Part shown: positions 48,449 through 57,475 of the stretch, in pieces | Numbering within the stretch: the stretch's first letter is position 1 | Layout: each line of letters begins with the position of its first letter | Made by a program: the position numbers and the translations under genes | NCBI RefSeq assembly: GCF_004000885.1 | Contig: NZ_BIMC01000005.1 | Span: 124,001-188,000 of the forward strand | Direction: 5' to 3' | Length of the DNA stretch: 64,000 bases | Source of the DNA: Paenibacillus glucanolyticus NBRC 15330 | GTDB taxonomy: Bacteria > Bacillota > Bacilli > Paenibacillales > Paenibacillaceae | Notes under the pieces: model-generated | What the model was told of the DNA's origin: nothing | Seen by the model: the letters and a program-made list of their open reading frames with translations, nothing else | The model's database searches: none

Positions 48449-48994
48449 TTAAGCTCCTCCTCCCAACAATCTGTCTTGTGTTGTTCCTGATATTTCATCA
48501 AAGGTCATGCCCTCCACCTCGGTTATCGTGAGATAACGCAGCGCGTAATCGACAGTCATATGCGCAGGTTTAATCTCCTCAATGGCCGATTTCAGATCGC
48601 TTAAATTCGGGGGAATGCCCAGCGTATCCCGAAAATGAATTGTCACTTTATACGCATCCGGCTGTACGGTTACTTCGATGCTGCCCCGCTCGTAGGCCTG
48701 CGCCACGTTTTTGAGCATGCTGACCGACACTTTCCCGCTCCCCCGCATCTTCGAGATAATAACCGAGCGCCGCTGCTCTATCGGCTTGGACAGATTCACC
48801 GGAATGTTCAAGTCCTGCTCATATCGGGACAGCGCCCAGGTAGCAGTCTCTGGATAATACTGATCCAGCAGATCCTCCAGTTCCTGCGTCAGCTTGTCCA
48901 GCTCGGTCCCTTCGGCTCCGGCGATGGCTTTCATCTCCCGAACATCGTGATAAAAGGACGGCAGGTAACTCAGCCAAACCTCCGCTTTGCTCAT
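48449..48994 (-). CDS. xkdU: Baseplate protein XkdU-like (DUF2313), module B
   Basis: This 181-residue protein has the DUF2313/YmfQ pattern: LPSFYHDVREMKAIAGAEG, ATWALSRYEQDLNIPV, RRSVIISKMRG and LKSAIEEIKPAHM. It is a wedge part of the contractile-tail baseplate, next to protein J. It overlaps xkdT by four bases (ATGA). The paralogue in module A shares these blocks. Confidence 0.92.
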   Translation of the reverse strand: MSKAEVWLSYLPSFYHDVREMKAIAGAEGTELDKLTQELEDLLDQYYPETATWALSRYEQDLNIPVNLSKPIEQRRSVIISKMRGSGKVSVSMLKNVAQAYERGSIEVTVQPDAYKVTIHFRDTLGIPPNLSDLKSAIEEIKPAHMTVDYALRYLTITEVEGMTFDEISGTTQDRLLGGGA

Positions 48995-50049
48995 TGGACC
49001 GTCACCGTCCCCAAGACGGCTACCGCTTCCGGGTGAATGGGAATGCTGTCCGTTCCTCCATTAATGGTCAGTACCTCATAGTCGATTACCGCGGGTATGT
49101 CCAAAATCACGTTGGCAATCCGGTTAAACCGGACCAATGGATCGGACATGGCGAGATCTTTAAGATACTGGCGAACCCCCTGCTCAATCGCTTCCTGCAC
49201 GCCATCCATGCCGGCTCCTTCCAGAAGCGTAACCTGCACTTCGATATGAACGGGCACTTCATTCGCGCCAACAACGGTAACCACCGAGCCGACGGGAGCC
49301 GCTCCTTCGCCCATCCCATCCATGGTCGGATCGATGTACTGCTGCACCGATTCCACAACAGAAGGCGTCGGCGATCGCATCTCATTGTCGAGCAGCACGA
49401 CCTTCACGGTACCCGGACCATTCCACAACGGAAAAGCCCTGGCTTTGCCAACTCCGGCCTTTTCTCTGGCCCACAGCTCATATTGATTCCGGTTCGCGCT
49501 GGTCACGGGACGGGCGATTTTTTCCCGGTAACGGTCATACAACGCTTCGTCCGACTCGGTATCTTCGCCTGGTACCCACAGTTCCATCAGCTCTGCCTTC
49601 ACCAAGCCTTCAATGTATTCCAGTGGCAGCAGCGAACCGAAGCGGCGGTTGCCATCCTTCCCGATCGTCTCGCATTCCACAATATATTGACCCGCTTCCA
49701 GCCGGGTAATGACCTTATAGTTCAGCGGATCCAACGAAAACCGGCTTCCCAGCGGTACATCCACCGGGACACCATTACTGCCAGAAAAGTGCCCCAAAAG
49801 CTGCGCTTTAGTAGCCTGCTTCCGGGTCAATCCCGACCACGCAATGCTCCGATCCAAATATTCACCCGATGCCGTAGCGGCAAATTTCAGATTCATGGAA
49901 TATCCCAATTCCGCGTACATCTGAGCAAGCTCAGCAGCAGAAGGTGCCAACGCATCGTAGATGATGCTGCCCTCTCTTTTGTCCATGCCGTCCGGAATCC
50001 GATCCAGCATCCGCTCCAGAATGGCTTCATACGTCTGATCCTCTACCAT
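48991..50049 (-). CDS. xkdT: Baseplate J-like protein (XkdT), module B
   Basis: This 352-residue baseplate J protein shows RMLDRIPDGMDKREGSIIYD at the N-terminus, GVGKARAFPLWNGPGTVKV and DPLVRFNRIANVILDIPAV near the C-terminus. It forms the wedge that triggers sheath contraction. It starts inside the 3' end of the DUF2634 gene. Identity to the module A copy is only moderate. Confidence 0.94.
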   Translation of the reverse strand: MVEDQTYEAILERMLDRIPDGMDKREGSIIYDALAPSAAELAQMYAELGYSMNLKFAATASGEYLDRSIAWSGLTRKQATKAQLLGHFSGSNGVPVDVPLGSRFSLDPLNYKVITRLEAGQYIVECETIGKDGNRRFGSLLPLEYIEGLVKAELMELWVPGEDTESDEALYDRYREKIARPVTSANRNQYELWAREKAGVGKARAFPLWNGPGTVKVVLLDNEMRSPTPSVVESVQQYIDPTMDGMGEGAAPVGSVVTVVGANEVPVHIEVQVTLLEGAGMDGVQEAIEQGVRQYLKDLAMSDPLVRFNRIANVILDIPAVIDYEVLTINGGTDSIPIHPEAVAVLGTVTVQ

Positions 50050-50455
50050 CCTCCCTCACCTCCTTCGTCATATTGAAAGTCCCATACAGACTCCGAACCG
50101 TAAATTTCGCTATCGCCTGCTCGCCCGCAAAAGTGATATTCATATCATCCACGGACACAATCCGGTCATCCTGCAGCAGCGCTTCCTTGATGTGCCTCTC
50201 GATTTCGGCATAAGCCCACAGCGGGTCACGCCCGATGACGGAATCCAGCTCCTGCCCGTAGTTACTGCTATAGATCAAATGCTCAAACCGGCGGGTCTGA
50301 AGGATTTTTACGACAGCCTGCTTAACGGCCTCAAGACCGTCTATGTGACCGGATATCGAGCCTTCCTCCAGGTTCAATTGGTACGTCAAACTGGGCTGCT
50401 CCAGTGTTTCCACGATCTCACTACCCGGTAGAATCGTTCCTCCCTGCGGGATCAT
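50027..50455 (-). CDS. xkdS: Baseplate protein XkdS-like (DUF2634), module B
   Basis: This 142-residue protein is the gp25-like/DUF2634 baseplate component, with AVKQAVVKILQTRRFEHLIYSSNYGQELDSVIG as its core. It lies in the fixed order R-S-T-U and overlaps its neighbours on both sides. Confidence 0.9.
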   Translation of the reverse strand: MIPQGGTILPGSEIVETLEQPSLTYQLNLEEGSISGHIDGLEAVKQAVVKILQTRRFEHLIYSSNYGQELDSVIGRDPLWAYAEIERHIKEALLQDDRIVSVDDMNITFAGEQAIAKFTVRSLYGTFNMTKEVREDGRGSDV

Positions 50456-50748
50456 GACGGCTTCACCAGCCGATCCAGCACGAGGTATGTCTGCCCGCCC
50501 TGATAACGAATGAGCAGCACCGTATCCCCAGTCTCCAGCCCTCTGCGAATGTAATACTCTTCGCCGCCGATGTTCAGCTTATACTCGGTCATCGACTCGC
50601 CGATAACCAAAAAATCCTCCGTCAGGCTGAAACGCTGATCCACGTTCACCTCCAGAGGATGTACAGATGTGACTGTGCCATACAGCACCGCCATCGGATT
50701 CGTGCTTCCTACGGCGCTGAGACTGGCTTTTTTGATAATATCCAGCAT
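50452..50748 (-). CDS. xkdR: DUF2577 protein (XkdR-like), module B
   Basis: This 98-residue protein of the XkdR/DUF2577 family begins MLDIIKKASLSAVGSTNPMA and has a small beta-rich domain. It is a tail or baseplate part of unknown detail. ATGA overlap with the DUF2634 gene. It is shorter than the module A copy (129 aa). Confidence 0.87.
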   Translation of the reverse strand: MLDIIKKASLSAVGSTNPMAVLYGTVTSVHPLEVNVDQRFSLTEDFLVIGESMTEYKLNIGGEEYYIRRGLETGDTVLLIRYQGGQTYLVLDRLVKPS

Positions 50749-50754
50749 TCCTGC

Positions 50755-51720
50755 TTACACCACCTTCATATTGAGCGACATCGTGTGCGTACCGTCCGAG
50801 AATTTATGCGTGCATTCATCGATGAGATACGGCTTCAGCCCTTCTTCGGGAAGATTGACATAGATCGTGTTTCCCGCACGGACCCGCAAGTCTCCCATAG
50901 CCTCAATCGACAGCGTCTGCTGCTCCCTGTTCTTCAGTTCGAGCAAATTCTGTGCCAGCTGCTTCAATTGGGCCGGGTTCATGTTCTCGTCTGCCACCTC
51001 GTACAGCTGCAGCAAGCCCCACTGGGCGATGTTCTGCCCATGCTGGTACATATACACGTCCCGCTTCCCGCTCTCCTTGTTGTCCCGCACGACTTTAACG
51101 CGGTTGTACGTTTCGTTGTCGATGCTTTTTTTATATGAAAAATCCGTCATCAGGCTGTCTTCTCCAACAGCGAGCATGAGCAGCATATCATTGATGTTGC
51201 GAAGTGTCAGTTCACCATACTGGTCATAAAACATATAATACTGCTTGGTCGCAATCAGCGTGGACTCCAGCGCCTTGCAGATTATATCAATCAGCTTTTT
51301 GTCTGCTTCCAGCATCGCGGGAATCGTATGGCCGGTTTGGGCCAGCGTGCCTGTTTTCAGATTAAAATCCTTGGCAATCTTGCGAATGATTTCCTCTACC
51401 TTGGCATTGGTGAACCGATAGGTGTCGTTGCTGGACAAATAGCGCAGCTGGTCGTAGGCCATCAGTTTCACCTGGGCGTCCAACCCCCATTCTTTTGAAA
51501 AAACATAGCCATAAAACAGGTCCTTGTTATCCTTGCGGAAACGCACAATGTCACCATTCTCCACGTCAAATTCCTTGCTCTGCGCCAGACCATTGTTGAC
51601 GTAGTTGATATCAAGACTCGCCGGCTTTGCCTGACGGCTTGTTTTCCATGTAATATCCGTTACGATCTGCCCCAGATCCCACACGCTTCCATTCTTTCGG
51701 TCAATCATCAGCTCGATCAT
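50755..51720 (-). CDS. xkdQ: XkdQ-like tail hub protein, module B
   Basis: This 321-residue protein is a homologue of XkdQ (YqbQ), related to tail hub gpD/gp27-type proteins. Marks are WDLGQIVTDITWKTSRQAKPASL near the N-terminus and KNREQQTLSIEAMGDLRVRAGNTIYV near the C-terminus. It links tail tube to baseplate. Confidence 0.9.
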   Translation of the reverse strand: MIELMIDRKNGSVWDLGQIVTDITWKTSRQAKPASLDINYVNNGLAQSKEFDVENGDIVRFRKDNKDLFYGYVFSKEWGLDAQVKLMAYDQLRYLSSNDTYRFTNAKVEEIIRKIAKDFNLKTGTLAQTGHTIPAMLEADKKLIDIICKALESTLIATKQYYMFYDQYGELTLRNINDMLLMLAVGEDSLMTDFSYKKSIDNETYNRVKVVRDNKESGKRDVYMYQHGQNIAQWGLLQLYEVADENMNPAQLKQLAQNLLELKNREQQTLSIEAMGDLRVRAGNTIYVNLPEEGLKPYLIDECTHKFSDGTHTMSLNMKVV

Positions 51721-51732
51721 GCAGCCACCTCC

Positions 51733-52452
51733 TTAAGGAATCTTGAGAACCCGGCCAATCGCCAGCTTCCGAACCTCATGGTCCTTGATTCCGTTCAGTT
51801 TTTGGATGTCCGTATGGAGCGAGCCGCTCCCGAGCAGCTTTTGGGCAATGCTCCACAGGGTGTCGCCTTTGGCAACCGTATAGGAGACGGGCTTCTTCCG
51901 GTCATCCGGCCGGTCTTTCTTCTTCACGGCTGCCGCCTTCTTATCCTTGAGCGGTACCACCTTCCTTGCCCCATAGAACACATAGCGCTTTAAGGTAATG
52001 GAGAATTCAATATCCTCCGGCGATCCGGACATCGTGTTCCAGTTGAAGCTTTCGATGGATGCCGCCATGTTGATGCCAAATGACTTCATCGCCCGCACCA
52101 CATTCTTGCCGTCTGTACCGCTCAGCGGATCGGGAACAAGCCCCGTCATCACAAAACGTACCGGTCTGCGGCTCTCCATCCAGCCTTTGATGGTATTTAC
52201 GTATTCCATTGGAAGTTTCAGCTTCTCATCAGACCCTAGATGGACAAAGGGATATACCCTGCCCGGGAAAAAGCTCTCAAACGAAATCTCCGTCAGCTTC
52301 GGATGCAGAATCGCATTCACTTCGCCAAGTCCCGCTACCGTATAGGATTTGCCCTCACCACTATCCTTGACTTCAATCCGCTCAGGGTTCACCGGAAATC
52401 GAAAAACCTCCTCCTGGTTATTAAAGCTCAGGAAAAATCCGTAGTCGCTCAT
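51733..52452 (-). CDS. xkdP: LysM-containing tail protein (XkdP-like), module B
   Basis: The 239 residues have an N-terminal tail domain (FRFPVNPERIEVKD...FESFFPGRVYP) and a C-terminal LysM motif (VAKGDTLWSIAQKLLGSGS). LysM binds peptidoglycan, or in tails may join parts of the baseplate. I chose the ATG at 52450-52452, right after the tape-measure stop; the frame open to 52485 has no good site. Confidence 0.9.
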   Translation of the reverse strand: MSDYGFFLSFNNQEEVFRFPVNPERIEVKDSGEGKSYTVAGLGEVNAILHPKLTEISFESFFPGRVYPFVHLGSDEKLKLPMEYVNTIKGWMESRRPVRFVMTGLVPDPLSGTDGKNVVRAMKSFGINMAASIESFNWNTMSGSPEDIEFSITLKRYVFYGARKVVPLKDKKAAAVKKKDRPDDRKKPVSYTVAKGDTLWSIAQKLLGSGSLHTDIQKLNGIKDHEVRKLAIGRVLKIP

Positions 52453-52453
52453 G

Positions 52454-54382
52454 CTACAAATACACCCCCTCGGCACTGGACACAAACTGTTCTTCCAGCG
52501 TACGATTTATTCTTGACATGATGGTATCCAGATCGGCGCCGGAGTTAATATCCCCCGTTGTCATCTGTACAGTCGGCGTCAGGGTGATCATATTGCTGAT
52601 CGCGTTCACTTCCGCCAGGTCGCGCATGACCTTCAGATCCTCGCTCGCCACGTCGACCGAATTGTCCACTTGACCGATGGAATCGATGCTGCCGCCCGCA
52701 GGGGCTACAGGAATTGGGGCGCTTGACATGGCCGGCATGGAAGACATCCCGGGCATGGCCGGGGTTGGAGTTGTTTTCGGCATCGTAACATCGTAACCGG
52801 TTTTGCCTATATTGTACTGCTCCAAAAGATCCTCGTTGTTCTTGCCCGCACTTTTATCCGGCATGAAACTGTCCTTAAACGTATCCATCGAAAAATCTTC
52901 TATAAAATCCTTCCCATTTTCCTTAAAATTCGTAAAGTCCGCCTTATATTCAATCTCTGAAATTTGCTTGGTATCCACGCCAAGAACCTTGCCAAAAAAG
53001 CCAGCTACCGCATTCACACCTTTGATGATGCCGTTAATAAGATTAATTACTGTATTGACGGTGTTTTGCGCAAGATCGACGATGAAGCCGAATACGTTGC
53101 TGAAAATTTGCTTAAGTCCGAGGGTTACTACTTTCCAAGCACCGAAAGCGGCCATAGCAGCGATGACCAAAGAAATTAACAGCATAAGAGGATTAGCTTT
53201 GATAACCATGTTAAATATTCTCATCGCTCCTGTCACTACGTTCGTGATCATAGCCATAGTCGTTTGAGCTGCTGCAAACGCGTAAGCATATACTTTCCCC
53301 ATGATTAACCCTGCATTTAACGCTGCAAAAAAAACACCTACTAAAGCAATAACAGGAATTAATCCCATAAAGATCGTGATCAAATTCCAGATAGTGTTAC
53401 CAACACCCGCAATGGTTGCTTTAATGAATTCCCAGGCTGAAGGTATCATTTCAGCAATCCATAAAAACCCTTGAGCTAATAAGGCTAGTCCAGAATTCAA
53501 TATGTTAAAAAACGGTTCAAATGCCCCTGATTCAAATGCAGAGCTAATTATATCTAGAATAGGCATTATAGATTCAAGTGCCCCGCTCCCTATTTGAATA
53601 AAGGAATTATTCACATATCCCAACATCTTTTGCCACTTACTCATAGGAGAGTCCATCATCTTTTGAAGAGCTTCCTCCGTCATCCCCGATTTTTGTAAGA
53701 GTTGATCCATAGATGCTAAAAATGCCCCAAAATTGCCCTTTGATGATGTCACTTCCTTGGAGAATTGTTTGATGTTGGTTTCAGGTAACTTAAACTCTTT
53801 CGCAAGCGAGCTCGTGTCGCCTTGCATGGCACTCATTATGGCAGAAGCGGCATCTCCCGAACTCTTTCCCGTAGATGAAAGCTTACTCAATCGCTCAGCA
53901 TAACCATTTAACGTGGAAATCTCATCTGAGTTTGTCGTCATGTTCATGAAAGATATTGAATTACCGAGCGTTTTATTGACATCGGCTCCCGATTTCAATG
54001 CATCCTGCTTGAATTTTTCAAACATAGCCGAGCCAACTTCTGGATCTCCTATCTTACTCTGAATAACATTCTCTAAATTTTGTTGTTTTGCCGCCGGTAT
54101 AATGGAAACATCCGCTATGAATTTCATTCCATTATACGCAGCTTTAATTGCACCTAGCGCACCGCTAAATTTACTCGATAACTTCTCTCCCTTTTTCACT
54201 TCAGTATTCAGATTTTGTTGAGCTGTTGCCGCTTCATTAACTTTAGCCTCAGCTTCTTTTATTTTTTTGGTAGCGTGCTCAAAGCTCAGACCGAATATAA
54301 ACGACTGTTCAAAAACGAGTTTATCCCAGTTGCTTAATGCCTTCATGATTTTTGGTGGAACAAGTATTTGAGAATTCGCCAT
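52454..54382 (-). CDS. xkdO: Tail tape measure protein, module B
   Basis: This 642-residue protein sets tail length and passes through the membrane during injection or puncture. It has an N-terminal helical coiled-coil region (about 35-80), a long hydrophobic centre (about 280-450) and a C-terminal linker rich in Pro and Met. The 5' half is clearly richer in A and T than its neighbours, suggesting replacement by recombination. AGAAGGGGGT precedes the ATG. Confidence 0.9.
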   Translation of the reverse strand: MANSQILVPPKIMKALSNWDKLVFEQSFIFGLSFEHATKKIKEAEAKVNEAATAQQNLNTEVKKGEKLSSKFSGALGAIKAAYNGMKFIADVSIIPAAKQQNLENVIQSKIGDPEVGSAMFEKFKQDALKSGADVNKTLGNSISFMNMTTNSDEISTLNGYAERLSKLSSTGKSSGDAASAIMSAMQGDTSSLAKEFKLPETNIKQFSKEVTSSKGNFGAFLASMDQLLQKSGMTEEALQKMMDSPMSKWQKMLGYVNNSFIQIGSGALESIMPILDIISSAFESGAFEPFFNILNSGLALLAQGFLWIAEMIPSAWEFIKATIAGVGNTIWNLITIFMGLIPVIALVGVFFAALNAGLIMGKVYAYAFAAAQTTMAMITNVVTGAMRIFNMVIKANPLMLLISLVIAAMAAFGAWKVVTLGLKQIFSNVFGFIVDLAQNTVNTVINLINGIIKGVNAVAGFFGKVLGVDTKQISEIEYKADFTNFKENGKDFIEDFSMDTFKDSFMPDKSAGKNNEDLLEQYNIGKTGYDVTMPKTTPTPAMPGMSSMPAMSSAPIPVAPAGGSIDSIGQVDNSVDVASEDLKVMRDLAEVNAISNMITLTPTVQMTTGDINSGADLDTIMSRINRTLEEQFVSSAEGVYL

Positions 54383-54406
54383 TCCTTCACCCCCTTCTTC
54401 TACAAC

Positions 54407-54580
54407 CTATCTCCGCTTCCGGACTCGCTCGCGCTTCTCCTTCTCCACCCGCATCGAGATCATGGCATAGATGGCGGCCCGTTCCCGGGCCGTCATCGCC
54501 ATGAGCTGGTGAGGAAGGATGTGCAGTTCATGGAGGGCGTAGTACGCATAGTTCGCGTCACCGTCGCCCTCTTTGATTAG
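54407..54580 (-). CDS. Frameshift extension of the tail assembly chaperone (GT-like part)
   Basis: This frame of 57 codons (LIKEGDGDANYAYYALHELH... to ...RVRKRR) has no start of its own. It continues the chaperone gene in the -1 frame from the slippery AAAAAAC. Fused to the 140-residue chaperone it would give about 197 residues. Such G/GT pairs before the tape measure are a general feature of long-tailed phages. The ending is highly basic and helical. Confidence 0.72.
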   Translation of the reverse strand, partial: LIKEGDGDANYAYYALHELHILPHQLMAMTARERAAIYAMISMRVEKEKRERVRKRR

Positions 54581-54586
54581 TTTTTT
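54533..54586 (-). promoter_or_regulatory. Programmed -1 frameshift signal
   Basis: The slippery heptamer A-AAA-AAC (54580-54586) is in the zero frame directly before the TAA stop. Eight bases after it a 7-bp stem, GAGGGCG (54565-54571) with CGCCCTC (54533-54539), could form with a 25-nt loop that has its own short pairing. Heptamer, spacer and stem fit the standard -1 signal. Confidence 0.72.
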
Positions 54587-54999
54587 ACGTCGTCTACCAG
54601 ATCGTTCATATCCCGATCAAAACCGTTCAGGGCTTGCACCCGCTCACCAAGCGCGGCGAACTCGCCGGGCAGCAGCATTTTGCGGAGCAGGGATTCTGCA
54701 CCAAGCACGCCGTAGGATTTTTGCAGCTCGCTGTTTTTCAGATCCGGGTAAATAACGCTCGATACCATCAACTTCGCCATATAGTCATTCGGGTCGATTT
54801 CCGGCGTGAATACGCCGTTCTTGCCCTTGACCTTACGGGTAGCGGCTTTGCGGCACTCCTGGTTCTCTTCCTCCGTGATGCTGCGCAGCTTCCAAGGTAC
54901 GGGGCTCCCCTCAGCATCCTTAAAACGAACAGAGACCACGAATTCCTCCGTGATCTCCGCAGACGACTGTCCAGCAAAAAACATACTAAAATCGCTCAT
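54577..54999 (-). CDS. xkdN: Tail assembly chaperone (XkdN-like), module B
   Basis: This 140-residue protein sits between tube and tape measure genes, the usual place of tail chaperones, and resembles XkdN: VPWKLRSITEEENQECRKAA and DPNDYMAKLMVSSVIYPDLKNSELQ. It ends at TAA right after the slippery heptamer, so most ribosomes stop here and some should continue into the -1 extension. Confidence 0.88.
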   Translation of the reverse strand: MSDFSMFFAGQSSAEITEEFVVSVRFKDAEGSPVPWKLRSITEEENQECRKAATRKVKGKNGVFTPEIDPNDYMAKLMVSSVIYPDLKNSELQKSYGVLGAESLLRKMLLPGEFAALGERVQALNGFDRDMNDLVDDVKN

Positions 55000-55027
55000 A
55001 TTCCTTCCTCCTCATTCATGTTAAGTA

Positions 55028-55486
55028 TTAGGCCAATGGGTTAAACGGCGTCTCAATTCGCACATTCTCAAACGTGAAAGCCACTTCTTCCTCCAGCGCC
55101 TCCGCTTCGATGTCGAGGGATGCCATAATCACGCTGTCCAGGTTGACGCCTTCCAAAATCACCGTCTGACGCCCGGTCGACGAGCCCGGATCCTCATTAC
55201 GCACTTCGATCATGAAGTAGGCGTCTTTGCCGGTCTGGATGTATTCCATCATCAGCTCGCGGAAAAGCGAGGTCACGTAATAGATTGTCATCGTACCGCT
55301 GCCCTTCCAGCCAATGGCTTTGTGCTGCACGGCGCGTTGGCCCATCGTTTTCAGCTCGGCTTTTTCCTTCTCCACCGTAGCTTCCAGTGTTTTAATGTAG
55401 AACATTTCCTCCATACGCTCGCCAATTTTGACGAATGCCTTGCCCTCTTGCCCGGAAATCGTGTCGTTTGCCCGCAAAAATGCCAT
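55028..55486 (-). CDS. xkdM: Tail tube protein (XkdM-like), module B
   Basis: This 152-residue protein of the XkdM/DUF2001 family begins MAFLRANDTISGQEGKAFVKIG and forms the inner tube of contractile tails. It follows the sheath gene by one base. Confidence 0.92.
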   Translation of the reverse strand: MAFLRANDTISGQEGKAFVKIGERMEEMFYIKTLEATVEKEKAELKTMGQRAVQHKAIGWKGSGTMTIYYVTSLFRELMMEYIQTGKDAYFMIEVRNEDPGSSTGRQTVILEGVNLDSVIMASLDIEAEALEEEVAFTFENVRIETPFNPLA

Positions 55487-55487
55487 C

Positions 55488-56807
55488 TTAGACCACCTTC
55501 ACTTTCATGTATACTTTTTCAATTGCATCCACTGGCTGTACCTTGATATCCACAAACAGCACATCGCCTTCTGTACCCGGTGTCACCACAATATCCTCGT
55601 TCGCATTGAAATTCTGAATCGCCCCTATGTTCTGCAAGGAAGCAAAATACGCGGCACATTCCGCCCAGAACAGCGTTCGGCCATCCACATTGTTGTCTAC
55701 CTTCCCGATATAAGACTTCTCAAAAATCAGCTTCAGGTCATTTGCAATGCCATCCAGCACGCGGACCACTCGGTTTTTGGAAAAATGGCGCTGTTTCGCC
55801 GGTTCAATCGAAGTAAAGCTGTTAATATCCTGCTCGACCACGGCTTTGCCGCCGCTGTAGCTGAACAGGAACTCGCCCTTCGTGAGAGCCGCTTCAATCT
55901 CCGTATGGCTCAGGCGAACATCGGTATCCATCGCTTCGTCGTACGCTGCATACGTGAGCGATTCGTTAACAGCTGCCGCAGCCGTAGCACCAGTAACCCA
56001 AGCAACGGCTTTTACTTTATCTACAACGGTCCCGTCGGTGAGAACAACACCATTTTTCACGCTAATGATGCCTTCATAATCCGCAGCAGGGTAATCAGAC
56101 AATACAGCTTGCACCTTCTTGCCTTCTGACTCGCGAAGACGCTTGACAAAGGCGGTATACAGGGACTTGAGCGTTGGATCTCCAGACAACAGACCTACGG
56201 TCTGGAAGTCTTGGACCTCGAGCGCAGCAAGAAAATCCACATGCTCTTGATTGGTCACGGTGCCGTTGGCGCCGCCTATCAGAGCGAATCCTGCCGTTGC
56301 CGCCAAATCGCCGGTATCCGGTGCAAAGGTCACATACAGGTTCGGTTGCAGTTCTGCTGCACCAGCGACAAGCTGCTTGTCCACGGCTTTGCCGCCGAGC
56401 AGGGTGCTGACCACGAACTTGCCGGGATCATCCACGGCGTTCTCAACGACAATCTGGATGTCATTTCCGCGTTCGCCGCCATAACGTGCGGTTACCTTGA
56501 GCCCGGCAACGGCACCCGCTGCCTGGACACCGCTATTCAAGCGGTACAGCAGAAGAGTACCTGCACGCTTGAGCACTTCTTTTACCGCAAGCAGCTGCAG
56601 CGCTGTGATATCATAACCCAGCACCTCGACCAGATTAGTACCTGGTTGAATGGTTAGAATTTTGTTCGACTCCCCCCATGGAAGGGAGAGACCCAGTGCC
56701 GCAATCCCCCTCTCACCAACACGCCCGATCGGCTGCTCCTGCGATGAGATTTGGGTGTATACGCCTGGTCTTACTTTGTTAGGTGTTGTCCATGTTCCTC
56801 CGGCCAT
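55488..56807 (-). CDS. xkdK: Tail sheath protein (XkdK-like), module B
   Basis: This 439-residue sheath subunit starts GGTWTTPNKVRPGVYTQI and has the C-terminal sheath fold with INSFTSIEPAKQRHFSKNRVVRVLDG. The sheath contracts to drive the tube through the target envelope, so the particle is of the contractile (myo-type) kind. AAAGGAGG lies before the ATG, within the end of the 57-aa gene. Confidence 0.95.
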   Translation of the reverse strand: MAGGTWTTPNKVRPGVYTQISSQEQPIGRVGERGIAALGLSLPWGESNKILTIQPGTNLVEVLGYDITALQLLAVKEVLKRAGTLLLYRLNSGVQAAGAVAGLKVTARYGGERGNDIQIVVENAVDDPGKFVVSTLLGGKAVDKQLVAGAAELQPNLYVTFAPDTGDLAATAGFALIGGANGTVTNQEHVDFLAALEVQDFQTVGLLSGDPTLKSLYTAFVKRLRESEGKKVQAVLSDYPAADYEGIISVKNGVVLTDGTVVDKVKAVAWVTGATAAAAVNESLTYAAYDEAMDTDVRLSHTEIEAALTKGEFLFSYSGGKAVVEQDINSFTSIEPAKQRHFSKNRVVRVLDGIANDLKLIFEKSYIGKVDNNVDGRTLFWAECAAYFASLQNIGAIQNFNANEDIVVTPGTEGDVLFVDIKVQPVDAIEKVYMKVKVV

Positions 56808-56981
56808 TTAAATGACCTCCTTTTTCAAAAATGTAGTCATCTGGTCTTTCGCTTGCTGAACGGTGTACGCCTTGCCCTCTTCGAGAATGGCGCTCAGCAC
56901 ATCCTTCTCGCGATTACTGAATTGATTGGATTGTGCCAGCTGATGTTTGTTGAACGTCGGTGCTGTTTCTTTTTTACTCAT
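56808..56981 (-). CDS. Small phage protein, 57 aa
   Basis: This frame starts after GGGAGG and reads MSKKETAPTFNKHQLAQSN, then FSNREKDVLSAILEEG and a helix ending KKEV. Its stop abuts the sheath ATG and it overlaps the tail-terminator gene's end by four bases. Small proteins with this pattern precede the sheath in Gram-positive contractile tails; the function is unknown. It is too short for common ORF thresholds. Confidence 0.75.
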   Translation of the reverse strand: MSKKETAPTFNKHQLAQSNQFSNREKDVLSAILEEGKAYTVQQAKDQMTTFLKKEVI

Positions 56982-57415
56982 TTCAATCCGCCTCCCTGTT
57001 TCAATGTTTGCATCTTGGTTTCCGTTTCGACCTGATCGGTCGTCATCTGAATGACATACTCTGCGCGAAAATAACCTTCTCCCGCTGCCCCGTCACTCCC
57101 CGTTGGACGCTCCCACGCCACTGCCGATGCCCGGCATGGTCGGCCGCTGACATCCAGGGATGTCAGGCTTTCCAGCATCTCGTCGATGATGGTGGACACT
57201 GGCCTACCAGTAACCGGAATGTAATGGATCCTGAAACGAAAACGAGCCGTATATCGATGGGTCGATATCGGCTCGAACTCGGCTAGGGTTAGCTCGGTTT
57301 GGAAGTATGGGGTTGGTGGTTGTGGGTCGGCATCCTCTTTGGTGATGAGGGGGATGTCAGGGAAAGAGGTGGAGACTTTGGTTGTTAGGGCTTCGCTTAT
57401 GTGTTGGGTGAGCAT
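56978..57415 (-). CDS. Tail terminator-like protein, module B
   Basis: This 145-residue protein (DUF6838-like) has TPYFQTELTLAEFEPISTHRYTARFRFRIHYIP and a helix pair. It likely caps the tail tube and opens module B. The ATG at 57413-57415 has AAAGGAG seven bases upstream; the frame upstream of it is not supported. Confidence 0.78.
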   Translation of the reverse strand: MLTQHISEALTTKVSTSFPDIPLITKEDADPQPPTPYFQTELTLAEFEPISTHRYTARFRFRIHYIPVTGRPVSTIIDEMLESLTSLDVSGRPCRASAVAWERPTGSDGAAGEGYFRAEYVIQMTTDQVETETKMQTLKQGGGLK

Positions 57416-57475
57416 GCTGGTGCTCCTTTCATAAGTAAGCTGGGTGATTAAGTGTAAACTTATTAGTTTCATTTT

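Noticed and set aside
48994-50076. Plus-strand frame (360 aa) opposite the J-like gene
   Set aside because: Shadow frame; the minus strand encodes a clear baseplate J protein in conserved order.
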